64,000 nt of DNA from Wuchereria bancrofti (lineage: Eukaryota; Nematoda; Chromadorea; Rhabditida; Onchocercidae): contig SSBO01000001.1 in the NCBI GenBank assembly GCA_005281725.1, positions 783,399-847,398 of the forward strand, written 5' to 3'. Numbering within the stretch: position 1 is the stretch's first letter; each line of letters begins with the position of its first letter. The position numbers and the translations under genes were made by a program. The notes under the pieces are model-generated. The model was not told the DNA's origin. It did no database searches and worked only from the letters and a program-made list of their open reading frames with translations. Below are positions 36,078 through 54,397 of this stretch, piece by piece.

Positions 36078-37995
36078 ATGGATGAGGAACAGCTGCGCCA
36101 ACTTATTGCTTCTTTATGCATTCTATCAAAAGAAGAATCTATTCCATGTAAAATTTTTGATTGCTATTTCAAAATCATTAATTATATATTTTTTTCTTTT
36201 TCAATTCCTATTCTTTCATCTATTAATTAATAATTTATCACATAAAACATAAATATTTTAACACTAGAAAAACAAAATAAAATAAGAAGTCAAAGATTAA
36301 TAGATATGTTTCGAAATAATTTATGAGTTCGAATTTTAATGTTTATAGAATAAATAAGTAAATTAGTTTTTGATGTATAATCACAAATGTCTAATCAGAT
36401 TAAAACATTAAAAATCAAATTTACAATAAGTTTTAAAATAGCTCATGAATATAATAAATAAATGTGTATTTGTATTTTTGAAATTATAAAATAAGAGTTA
36501 GAAATTGCAAATCTTTTACATTGATTGATATGAGCAAGTGATAATTTTTCTAACTTCTAAGATATATTACTGATTTTTGTCAAATTTTGATAATTTATTA
36601 AATTTTAAATGAAAATATTGGCTAGATAAAGTAAAAAAAAAAGAGAAGAAAATTTTTGCAGTGAATACGATCAGTGTATTAATTAGTTCAGCACCATGTG
36701 AAAAATTGGCTTATCATTTACATCAACGTTGGCTATCGGAGGAAAATTTCACAAAAATTGCTGCACATATCATTTTGCAGCAGCAGCACGTAACGTATTT
36801 GTTTTAATTATAAAATATAAACTCAAATTGTTTTATGTTTTGAATTAAAAATATTTTAAAAAACTATTATGAAGCAGATAAAATTGATAGATAGGAGAAG
36901 CTAGAAGAAGAGTTACAATCATGATATTATTAAATATTTTCTCTACTAAAAATTTATTATCAAATTTTGAAATAAAAAATATTTATTTTTAGATGCATGA
37001 GAAAGATTTCAACTTATTCTCCTGTTGTTTGGCACATATTTTATCGGATTTTCGATCCAGGCATCAAATCAGAAAAGGAAATAAACTTGTTTTTAGGTAT
37101 TCTGCTAATATTATCTAATCCCTAATTAATGCGGCAACTTTCTTTCTTCCATTTTTTTTTTTTTTCTTAAGCAAAAGTTAATTGTAGGAATATTGTTCGA
37201 GCAATGCTAGACTTCTATCCTGTTTATAAAGAAATTGATGCAGCAGTAAGTGAATGTTTGATCGAACCGATGTTTACTTCATTGGAAGATCTAATCAATG
37301 ATGATTCTGATGAAAAAGATATTAAAGTATATTGTTTTACTTTATAATTAAAAAACAAATGAAACTAATTGTTGTAAATTCAAAAAAAAAAAACATTGTA
37401 TTTTTACTTTTATCAAAAATTCGCTAAATTTTAGACTGCTGCAGAATTGATCATAGATCATGGCAAAACATTATTCAAGATCAAATCTGGTAAATGTGAT
37501 AGTTTTATAGTGGCATTACGAAAACATCTTTGTGAAGGTGATTTCAAACCTGTAACTCGACGATTGATATTACAGGTTTGTTTAATGTATTACATAGAAC
37601 AAGAACAAAGATGAAACAATTTTGTGAATGAATTGTCAAAAAAAAAAAAAACCGCACGTTATTGTTGTTGAACTTTTCATAGTATTTTTTATTAAATTTG
37701 TATAACAATATATTACAGAAAACAAAAGTTTTAAACAATGTTTGATTAAAATGCCCGCATCAAATATATTCATGAAATAGATGCCCTAATTTCAACAAAT
37801 ATTTCGACGGTAAATTGAAGATTTACACTAGCTTTTCAGGCCATTGATTTCTGGACTTATAGATGGGACAGTGAAATAATGCCTTTCTGTATCAAACAAT
37901 TCTATGAACCATCATCATCCATAGAGTTCATCAAAAATCTTAAACAAACATCAAGAATGCTATCAGAAAGCGGAAGAAAGGAAAGTGTTGTATAA
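36078..37995 (+). CDS. MIF4G-like protein (MIF4GD/CTIF/PAIP1 type)
   Basis: Six exons: 36078-36147, 36662-36789, 36993-37096, 37188-37326, 37435-37575, 37840-37995 (245 aa). The protein is all-helical, about the length of MIF4GD/SLIP1. Segments resembling HEAT-type MIF4G repeats are: KLAYHLHQRWLSEENFTKIA, LFSCCLAHILSDFRSRHQIR, FRNIVRAMLDFYPVYKEID and, most convincingly, AAELIIDHGKTLFKIKSG..SFIVALRKHLCEG..TRRLILQAIDFWTYRW. That last block parallels the C-terminal part of MIF4GD/CTIF, which bind histone stem-loop-binding protein or cap-binding complex. Such proteins link cap or poly(A) factors to translation. Assignment is by fold-like pattern, not by a diagnostic motif; another HEAT-type adaptor is possible. 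The gene converges on PIGK with 380 bp between stop codons. Confidence 0.62.
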
Positions 37996-38374
37996 GTGCA
38001 CATTATTGTAGAAAATAAGACCTATTAGTATAAGATTCAAATTTCAGACAATTCATCAACCATTATTTCCTTAAGCACATACTATTTTTTCAACCATGTA
38101 TGCGAATAATAAGCTACAATAAAACTTTTGACAAACTTTGAAGACGCTCCAGGCACTTCAAATTTTTCCTAACATCACTCGAAATTTTTGTTCCTGGTTT
38201 ACTTTCATAATTACAAATGCTCTAAGATAAAAATAACGTAAGCATTCGAAAAATACATTTAAAAGTAAATATGTAAGGAGCTTTGGAGCAGAAAAATTCA
38301 TAAGTTTGAGACTAGTTTTGAGACTATGAAGTTACACAGATGATCATAACCAAGTAAATAATAAACTACATCAA

Positions 38375-40642
38375 TCAAGTTACATCACTGTCCATAGATT
38401 TTCCATAGTATGGAGGTACACTCAGCCATTCGTCATCAAACTCAATTTTTTCTGTGACTGTACGTATTATCCTTGATGAGCCGAAGAAATCAGTTACTCG
38501 AACTCTCTTAGGATCCTAAATTACATCTTATTTCCAAGCAATAATCATAAATTAATTAAGGTTAATAGAATTATAAAAAGTAGAAATGGGTTAACAAAAT
38601 TACATATGCAAGTATATGCAAGATACATGTTTTAAGTAAACTTACCTTGGATAAAAATAAAACTTAATGAGAAACTTAGACTAGTGCTCATTACTAGCTT
38701 AGTGACTACTATATCCCATATGTTAGGAGTTATTAAATGTAATAAATGAAACGGGATAAGTAAAGTACATACTTTCGGATACAAGTCCGTACGCACGCCA
38801 ACTGTTGAAAGACATTTCGACTTTGGACAAGAATTAAAGTAATCAGTCATAGATTTGTTTGTCAGTAATGATTTGACCTCATTTTCAAGAAATTCAAGCG
38901 TGAATTGTGTATATCGATCTATGATGTATACACCAATGGATCTGAAATATCAATAGAATAAACTGTCCTTCGATTTATTTGGAAAAAACAAATTTTTATA
39001 GGCTTGCTTACAGAGAATAATTTTTTTTACAGAAATAAAAGAAATCAATATATATACAACTTGAGGATAAAAATTCAAACTTACTGATCAACATCATACG
39101 AAAGAGAATCTTCGCCTACTAGAGAACTACTTGTTGCAAGCACATTTGGACTATATATTTTCTGATACATTGATTCACTTTGACATGTGTCTGCTATCAC
39201 AAGCATTTCATTATATCTGTAATAGTAATAATGACCTGCAGCTAGTTATTAATATTTATTTGACATAATTTAAAACTGAATATTTTTTCTACCAAAACTA
39301 TTGGACAAGAAACTTGATCTATCGATAAAACATTCTTGATGTTGTTTGTTTTTAGCACTTTTAAACAAATACTTCAAGCAAATTTTAGTAAAAATATCAT
39401 ATTCTTAAAAGTGGGCCTATTACCTATTGCCTTGATACATAGTTTCGACGGCGTCCGCTAAATCAACATTTGTTAATTCTTCGGAATCCTGGAACTTCAA
39501 GAAGCCATCACCACCATGTCCAGTAAGATAAATCAGAATGTTACTTTGGTGGTCTGAAAGAAGACGCTTCGAGCGCGGCGTAGCTGGATGAACTCTTCCT
39601 GTCATAAGACGCATGAAATTTTCAACTGATACCTGAAATAGCAGAAGAATTTTAAGACACACAAATCACATTTTTATCCCAGTTGAAAGACTGAAACGGA
39701 AAATGCAAGTGGAACTCTATTTGATACCTCATATCCACGGTAGTCCACTTCAACCTCAACACCATACAGATTGATACGTTCATATTTACTGTTGTATACC
39801 GTACCTTAAAACATCAGTCTGATATCTCGAAGAATTAACTTTACTCTTAAAAGTCAAAATGAAAGATTAAATTAAAGGTGCTAACCAGGTTTCGGATTCC
39901 TGGCATTGCACGGCATATCATCAGCTAGCATAAGTATGATATTGCTGGAATGGAAAATATATGAAATTACACTTTAAAAAAAGTCTATTTACATGAACCA
40001 AATTTCTAGCTCACTGCACTATTCATTCTCAGCATTCTCTCTTCCCTTTTAATTTTTTCTGAATTTCAAAGGTTCGGAATCTGAATTCAAAGAAGTGAAA
40101 ATTCCACTTAACATTTTAGTACGTATATTTGTACTCAGGACGATCAGTAGGACTCTGAGCACTGCATTCAAAGTGAGACCATAAACATAAAGATATTAAA
40201 AGGAATCGAAAAAGACTTTTACTTTTTTATTATAATTCATAATTCAATTATGTCGCAAAAATAGACAATACAGTGTAAATATAGCATTTCGTTAACAATA
40301 AGAAAGAAATGATACGCAACGAAACGGATAATTTTTAACCATTGCTTTTGCGTTTTTACATCATTCCGAATTCCTCGAAATTTTCCATGTAAGTATTTAA
40401 AAGAAAGTGATTGCAAATACTAACCTATCGGGAATTCCAAGCCTTTTTACGGAATGATACAACGACAGAACATTAGCAACATGACGGTAATTAAACCAAA
40501 ACCGTGATGTACACACCAGTACTGCCCAGTTGTTGGTATGTCCCGGAGTTTCGAAGAATGACTGCATATGCCTCTGCAAGGCTGTTTGCTGTTGTACTGC
40601 GACAACTGCCGAAACAATAAGAATAATTATCAAGGGTAACAT
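38375..40642 (-). CDS. PIGK: GPI-anchor transamidase catalytic subunit (PIG-K/GPI8)
   Basis: ER-lumenal cysteine protease (C13/legumain clan) that cleaves the C-terminal signal of proproteins and attaches the GPI anchor. Seven exons: 40642-40425, 39944-39886, 39804-39728, 39632-39424, 39216-39085, 38941-38773, 38515-38375 (334 aa). It has a signal peptide ([16 protein letters not shown]), then [40 protein letters not shown], a [15 protein letters not shown] block, [30 protein letters not shown] with the catalytic His, [12 protein letters not shown] with the catalytic Cys, and [19 protein letters not shown]. The protein ends [14 protein letters not shown] without a C-terminal membrane helix, unlike human PIGK. 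The ATG directly follows TTTATTTCAG, a probable spliced-leader acceptor. Confidence 0.95.
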
Positions 40643-41686
40643 CTGAAATAAAATCAATTCGTTATGAGCAGGAACTTTAAAGTCAAATAATTCGAAATAA
40701 ATTGTTGAATTAAAAAAAAAAGACTAAAATCTAACATTGCATGTCAGTTCACTCGAATCCACTGTGACGATTGAACCAATTGTGAATAATAATGAATTCA
40801 GTTTGCGAACAAACTTTGCAATAAAAGCATTTTGTGAATTAGACTAGTGTTACCACCCACAAAACGAAAGCAATGTCGATCCCAAATACAAAATAACTTA
40901 TTCATTTCTTTATCAATTTTCGGCTAGAAAAGAAATAACTTGAAAAGATTTCACCCTAAATCGTGTAGTGAATTCCAGTTACAAAAACGTCCGTATCATT
41001 AGAATTCCAAATCCTTTTTGAATATATAATAGAACATCCTTATTGGCTGCTTGTAAAATTGGACGGGTATTTTCCATAAACCAGTATATTCAGCAGGGAT
41101 AAAAATGCTGATAAAAAGAAATCAAGCACATATTGTCATGAGTATATAATAAATCTTTGTTGGTACATTAAGTTGTAAATTTTCCCTTTTTACTTCATAA
41201 ACTAATATACAGATCCATCCATAACTGCTTTATAACTTTTTACGATGAGCTTTTTACGATTACTGAAGAACATTTCATCTGTTCCATAGGTGTAAGAATT
41301 TTCCGGTCAGCGAGGGTTAAATCACGAAAAGAAGCTTCCCAATTCAAAATGTATCAAATTTTATCAATGCTGATTAATATTTAATTTGCACACAACAATT
41401 TTCATAAACGTCTCACTGATGGGAACAATTGTACCTGAAGGCTAAGAACATGCAAAATTCCAACAGAGCTCCGAAAAAATCCTCTTCGTTGTTCACCATG
41501 TTTTTGGATTAAAAAAAAAATTCACTTAACTTTCAAAAAAAGCAACATCCAAAATTTGGAAAGTTCTCTACAATAACACTCTGTTCTAAGCTTAAAATAA
41601 CATATAAACAGTTAAGCGAACAAACAATAAAAAAGAAACAGAACGGGAATAAAAATTACGAATTACAAAAGCAACAACCAAACCAT
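40643..41686. other. Spacer between PIGK and SmE genes
   Basis: About 1 kb between two minus-strand genes. It holds the SmE 3' UTR and the PIGK promoter. No exon is seen. The gap is long for an operon. Confidence 0.5.
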
Positions 41687-42493
41687 TCAACCAATACTTT
41701 GGATCAATGTAATATTATCACCTTTCAACATGATTCGACCAACTTTATTGCGATTTTTTGTCTTCATGTTCACTTCTTCTGCTTCATCAAGCACAACGTT
41801 CATATATTCATCAAAACCTAAAAAAAACAATGCTACAAGGAAGATCATATGTTTCTCTTATTTCTAAAAAATAAACTTTAAAGTCTCAAATCTGCGAAAG
41901 ATAAAACAGTGACACCAACAGATAGACACTATTCAATCAGCAATTAAACATATATTTAACATAATTCTATTTTTGCTAAACTTTGTCCACAATAGAACTA
42001 CTACTGCATACCAGCTAGCAAATGTAATACGTAACTGTAACATTAATATGTGTAAAACATGCATAAGTTTTGCAGTTTGATATGAAAAGTTATTTTGAAA
42101 TCGCTATCACCTAAGCAACTAGCACATTAACTGTTGCAAAAGTTCTTCAAACTTCTCCTACTACGCCTATTTGAAAAACAGGTATAATCTTATGGCTGAT
42201 ATTAGATATTCAAAGAGGAAATTAATCTGTCAAATATGAACCCTTTAAGCAATGTTAAATATCCCTTAAGCATCTTGAAAAAAGATGGTGAAACAATAAT
42301 CTAAGCAATTAAAATATTCTAACGAAAGAAAAAACTAATTAATAAACAAATTACCAATGATATATCCTTCGATCCTATGAGTGATATCCTCATACAGCCA
42401 TATCTGTATGCGTGATCGATTTTGCAAATATCGAAAAATCAAATTAATAGGTTGTACCATCACCTTCTGAACTTTGCCACTTCTTGCTGCCAT
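41687..42493 (-). CDS. snr-6: Small nuclear ribonucleoprotein SmE
   Basis: Core Sm-ring subunit of U1, U2, U4 and U5 snRNPs. Two exons, 42493-42355 and 41817-41687, with a 537-nt intron (89 aa; human SNRPE is 92). Nearly the full family sequence is recognisable: [40 protein letters not shown], then [15 protein letters not shown] (Sm1 motif) and [17 protein letters not shown] (Sm2 motif). The start is the only Met before KVQKV. Confidence 0.97.
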
Positions 42494-43362
42494 TTTTGTA
42501 GCAAAAATATCTTAGCCAAAGGTTAAAGGTTAAGAAGTGCAAGACGAAACAGTCACTGCGATGCTGACAAGGAAGCTTTAGCCCTGAGATAACACTCAAC
42601 TTTCAAACGGAGTCTCTTATTAACGAGTCAAATTTTTACGCTTCCAATGAAAATTTTTTTGTCCAATTCAATAAATTCATTAGTAAGAGAATGAGGGAAT
42701 GAGAGGTGAAATGGTGCTAATTTATTAAATGTACTAGAATAGAGATCGATTGAAGGATAGAGAGAAGAGGGAAGAGAGTGTGTTAGTTGTGTTGATTTGA
42801 ACAATCGATAGAATGTTCTGATTGATAAATAATGCTTTAAGGAAATATTTTGTGTACTTAAAAGTATGATATAGAAAGTAAACAATGAAAAGAATTTAGT
42901 GGAAAGAGATAGCATTTAGGAAGAAAGAGGAGAGCTAATATATTTTTAGTTATATCCTTATTATTGGTTATAAGCTCTAGGGAATTAATTTTACAATGGA
43001 GTAATTAATTTCATTTAGTTCTTTTATAATGTTTATGAACTAAAACTAGTTTTTGACAGATTTGATTGTTTAGTTTGTAATTTTTAGTAAAGTTCCATTT
43101 AAGTAATTATGTTAATTGGATAGATTCAAAAAGAATTAGCTCTTTGATTTAGTAAATGGTATATACTTTTGCTGTTGTGAAATTTAGCTTGTGGTAGCTC
43201 AGGTCTAACTTGTGTTACAACGTTTTAATTTATTGAAATTATCGTTTGTTTGTTTTTTCTTTTTATGATTAGATGCATCCGCTTCAGAATATGATGTAAT
43301 CCATTCACTTATTTTTATTTTTAAATTTCGTTGACGAATTTATTATTGTGAAAACTTCAAGG
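42494..43362. promoter_or_regulatory. Divergent region between SmE and TMIE genes
   Basis: 870 bp between two divergently transcribed genes, expected to contain both promoters. The minus-strand Ser/Leu/Phe-rich frame at about 42628-42915 overlaps a GAGAGAAGAGGG-type purine tract and looks like composition noise. Confidence 0.45.
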
Positions 43363-44324
43363 ATGACGATTAATGAAAGTAACAATCAGGATGGAAGTAT
43401 GGCTGCGCTAGATCGTTATGTTGCCCCTGGTTTGCGACTTTGGATGCTTATTGCTTTGGTGTCGGGAATATTACTAATTATGGGTATGTTTTTATTTATT
43501 TATGTATGCTTCTCTTACTTATTAGTCGTATCCGAAACAATCAAAGTTTTATATTTTTGTTATCTGGAGGTGAAAGAGATGAAAGATAACATTGTGATTA
43601 GCTACCTGCACATTTAAACGAATGCTATTGGTTCTGACATCGAAATTCATTTAGGTTTTAAATGAAATGTTGTTGAAGGTTTGATCTGTATTGTAGATTC
43701 CTTACATTGTACTATCTGAATTTCAGTAGTGATCGTTTGTTGCTTCATGCGAATCCGAATACCACGCACTAAGCGACAAATTGATTTAATTGCTGCAAGG
43801 AGAAAAATGCGAAAATCAATTTTATCTGCTGAACATTCACCAGGTCATTCATTAATATTATCATATCCAAGAATATTTTTTTTTGCTAAATTGCTTTTTG
43901 TTTCAAGTCTTTCTATGATCGTTGCAAATGCCGAACTCATGTAGTTATTGGTTTATTAAAAACCAATATCATATCGATCTTTTGACGACAATCAAATACT
44001 CTTTTGAGTAAATGTAACGGAGCACATAATAACATTGACCTGCTTCTCTTTCAAGCAACATTGTGTTAATCGGACAGTTATTGATTTCATTTAGAAACAT
44101 ACATTGGCATTCAGTTGCTTAGTACGGACATTTCGAAATCGCTCTTTATTGCATTTCGAAAATATCTTCTATTTTCAGACGACAGAGCCCAGCCAATCGT
44201 AATGAATACAATTAAACAATCGACTCATCAAAAAGGTAGGAATCGTCGAGAACATGAAAACAATACAACTGAAACCATACCTTTTATGAATAAAGTTTCA
44301 ACTCACGCTACCACTGCCGTTTAA
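43363..44324 (+). CDS. tmie: TMIE-like mechanotransduction subunit
   Basis: Short membrane protein of the TMC mechanotransduction channel complex in sensory cells. Three exons: 43363-43483, 43727-43843, 44179-44324 (127 aa). Visible blocks: VAPGLRLWMLIALVSGIL with a single membrane helix continuing IMVVIVCCF, then the basic stretch RIRIPRTKRQIDLIAARRKM. This parallels human TMIE MRLWHVVGIF..CCVFNCRVPRTRKEIEAR. The C-terminal tail is Lys/Arg/Asn/Thr-rich, as in the family, but shorter and less lysine-rich. The predicted form has no cleaved signal peptide. The exon 2 donor (GTCATT) is weak; read-through instead adds a hydrophobic tail ending at 43942. Confidence 0.78.
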
Positions 44325-45558
44325 ATTTCATACTTTATTCATGTTTTTTAGCCGATAGAATCAAGTTCTTTCACTATTCCTGTGGGAAGTAGATTTACTC
44401 AATTTCAGAATAATTTATAACTATCAGAATTGGTGAAACAAATAATTGAAAGTTATATGTAAGGGCATATTTATTGCATTCAAAAATTTTCAATGCAGTA
44501 TATCCTAGCGCATGCATACCGGATATTTTTATGCATCATTCCATTCAAAAAAATGCGTAATTTAATCTGCCGTTTTTTTTAACTGCTGTTTGAATTCTCT
44601 TAGATTAAATTACGACATATTTCATTGTACATATTGAGAATATCTTGTAATTTCAGCCATTGCAATTGACGGGGCTTTACAGTAAAATAACGTTGGCATC
44701 TCTTATTAAACTGATAGAAGTTACTGTAGTACGCTATGTTTAATACTGTTATGCGTGATGTAGTTTGGAACAGTTCCACGTTATGATATTCCTACTAGCT
44801 TTGTATCTATTTTGTATGTGATTTCTTTGTTCCATGTGGCATTAAAATTTTGAAGCCAAGTGTAGCTTTATTTTCTATGTTACTTTTTATATTCATTCTT
44901 TGAAAGTGCTGCTTTTTTCTTTTCTTTCTTCATCTAATTTCTTGCCTTTTTTTTAAAGTTTCAGTTTGAATTCCAAATCTGTTGCCTTTGTTTGTTGTGA
45001 TTGTTGTTTACTGTTTGTTGTTGATAAGCTTCAAGCCTTTTTCCGCTTTCATTCAATTCTCATCTAGTCATTATCATGTCTTTTCAGCATTTATGCAGCT
45101 AATCTCATTTCGTTTGACAAGAATTACACATTTACTGTATAGAGCATCTAGTTTAATCTTTTAAATTTTATTTTTAAACTGATAAATTATTTTCCGAATA
45201 CTTTCTCGCCGTTAGCATGTCATATGTTACCACATATTTCGTACATTTCAAAAACTGAAGCATGCGGTGTATCGATTGGTGAACATGCATTTGAATTTCT
45301 ATTTAATTTGAATGATGTGGTAAGTTCACATGAAGACTTTCTTTAACATTTGGATCTGAAATGTTTGTGGTTAAACAGGAATTTATGAGTAACCTTCATC
45401 TTTTGTGATATAGAGAAATCATTTGTAATTCTATCAAGTTTGGTTAGACCAGATGAAGTGCTGCATTCCGGGACAATAGGGGCGGATCAGTAGAAGAAAT
45501 TTAATGATGTTTTTTGTGTTTTTCATGAATTTAATTGTAGGGCCAAAATGCTAACTGC
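44325..45558. other. Spacer between TMIE and UBE3B genes
   Basis: About 1.2 kb with no exon supported. TTTAATTGTAG ending at 45540, 18 nt before the ligase ATG, is a good candidate trans-splice acceptor. An ATG at 45548 gives a three-codon uORF (Met-Leu-Thr-Ala-stop) that overlaps the true start region. Confidence 0.5.
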
Positions 45559-52613
<7,055 letters not shown>

Positions 52614-53664
52614 ATTTGAATAAATTCATTTTAGCTTTCTGACTTTCACCACTTTAATTTTCATTAGTCTTTTCTTACTATATGATTCTTTGATTCTTTG
52701 GGGATTCATGCTTGGTAATAGTATAAGGTAACGACCATTGTCTGATTACTTCCTTTTTTTAGAAAATGAAATTTTATAGATTTTCATTGTAAAATTTAAT
52801 TTACTCTCTGATTTATGATTTATGCTTCAAATAAATAGCTTTTGAAGTTTATTGAGGTGTTATTACTTTAATGCATAATTTTTGCATTATTATTAAGCAT
52901 CTATTGAATAATGATATCAACTTTTGGAATAATTGACAGCGGCTACAAATCTCTTTATCATTACATATAAAAATGTGAATAACTTGATAGTTTTTTTTTT
53001 TTTCTTGAACATATCAAATTGATTTGTTATTTTTCTCTTTTATATTTTAAATATTTTGCAACTGCTCTTTTCTTCTATCATTGCAAGTGTCCTACTGTAG
53101 ATATTTTATATATGTTACATTAAGATTTTGATATATCGCATTGAAATTAAAGAAGGAAAAAAAAAACGAAAGAATTGGAACCTATTTTTGTAACTATTCA
53201 GTAACTTTACGTATTTGATTTGTTTGTGCATATTCTGTCTAATTACTATTTCATTCAAAGCATTGTGATACATTTCCATGTCTCTTCGGTGTATACTGCT
53301 TTCTCTCGTCTTCTCGAAATTATGTGTGGTAATAATTATGTAAAGATTCGAATATATCTTAAGTGAAGAGTTCGGATGTATTAGCAATAAATATTGCATA
53401 TCGATTTTTGTGTCATATCTATGAATTATTGGTATTGCCAAATTTTATACATATCTTAATTCCGTTTAAAAAGAAAAAGAGAAGATCAATAAGTAAAGCG
53501 AAAATGAGTAACGAATATGTTTTTATAAAGTAATATTAACTGTATTTTACAAAAATTCAAGTTATTTTTTTATATCCTTTCGTTTTTTTTTTTCTTTTCT
53601 CTAATACATATTTGGATGAGGGATTCAAATAAGAAATGATGTTGAAGTTTCATTAGCAGTATCG
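52614..53664. other. Spacer between UBE3B gene and small unknown gene
   Basis: About 1 kb holding the ligase 3' UTR. Nothing coding was recognised on either strand. Confidence 0.5.
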
Positions 53665-54397
53665 ATGGAATTGGAAGAACCAATCAACGCAAATGATGAA
53701 AAGGATGTTTGTGATAATAATGATGTGGAAGTGATCCGACGCGTTTTGGATGAAATGATTGAAAGGTTTTTTTTTTCCTCTGCTTACTTTTATTTAAAAT
53801 ATTTTAGAAATGATTCTAAAGCTTTCGATCCAACAATGATTACTCATAAAATATTGTAACATTTCTTCCTACATTTCCATCCTTGAGAATATTATTAATT
53901 TTTTCTCCCTCTGTTTGAGGAAAGTATTGAAATTTTCAAAATTTCTGAAATACTAATTAGTCTTTTCAGCCGTTTGAAAATAGTCTGCCAACATGACCTT
54001 GTTTGTATTCCTAATTCTGAATGCTGGAAAGAAACGGGTATAAAATTACTAAGCAACAGTACATTTCGCATTTTTGATGGTGAAATTAATGAATTCGTAG
54101 AAGGTCCACCAAAGAAGCGAAGAAAAGATGCTTCTGATGCAAAGTTAGTCGATGTTCTATATTTTACATTCTCTCTCTCTTCAATTAAAATTCTTAGCAA
54201 ATACCAATTTTTGCGCAACTGTTTGATTAAAAAGGATCGTATAATAAAATGCGAGGAATTGATCTATACTTTGCATTGTTAAGAATTTTCAAAATTCTTT
54301 AATTTATTTAAATATTTGTAGTTCTGATTGGAATGATGAACGTGCAAAAATACGAGCCGTTGCTGTTGATGCTGATTTTATTCAAAAATTCAGTTAA
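53665..54397 (+). CDS. Small acidic protein with basic nuclear-type patch, unknown
   Basis: Three exons, 53665-53765, 53970-54143 and 54322-54397, give 116 aa with consistent phases. The N-terminus is acidic (MELEEPINANDEKDVCDNND) and leads into a helical VEVIRRVLDEMIESRLKIV. A central IPNSECWKETGIKLLSN..FRIFDGEINEFVEGP segment precedes a PPKKRRKDAS patch that looks like a nuclear localisation signal, and a DWNDERAKIRAVAVDADF tail. I do not recognise the family. It lies 1.05 kb downstream of oxi-1 on the same strand; that is too far to infer co-transcription with confidence. TTTCATTAG ending at 53656 could be a trans-splice acceptor. Confidence 0.68.
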
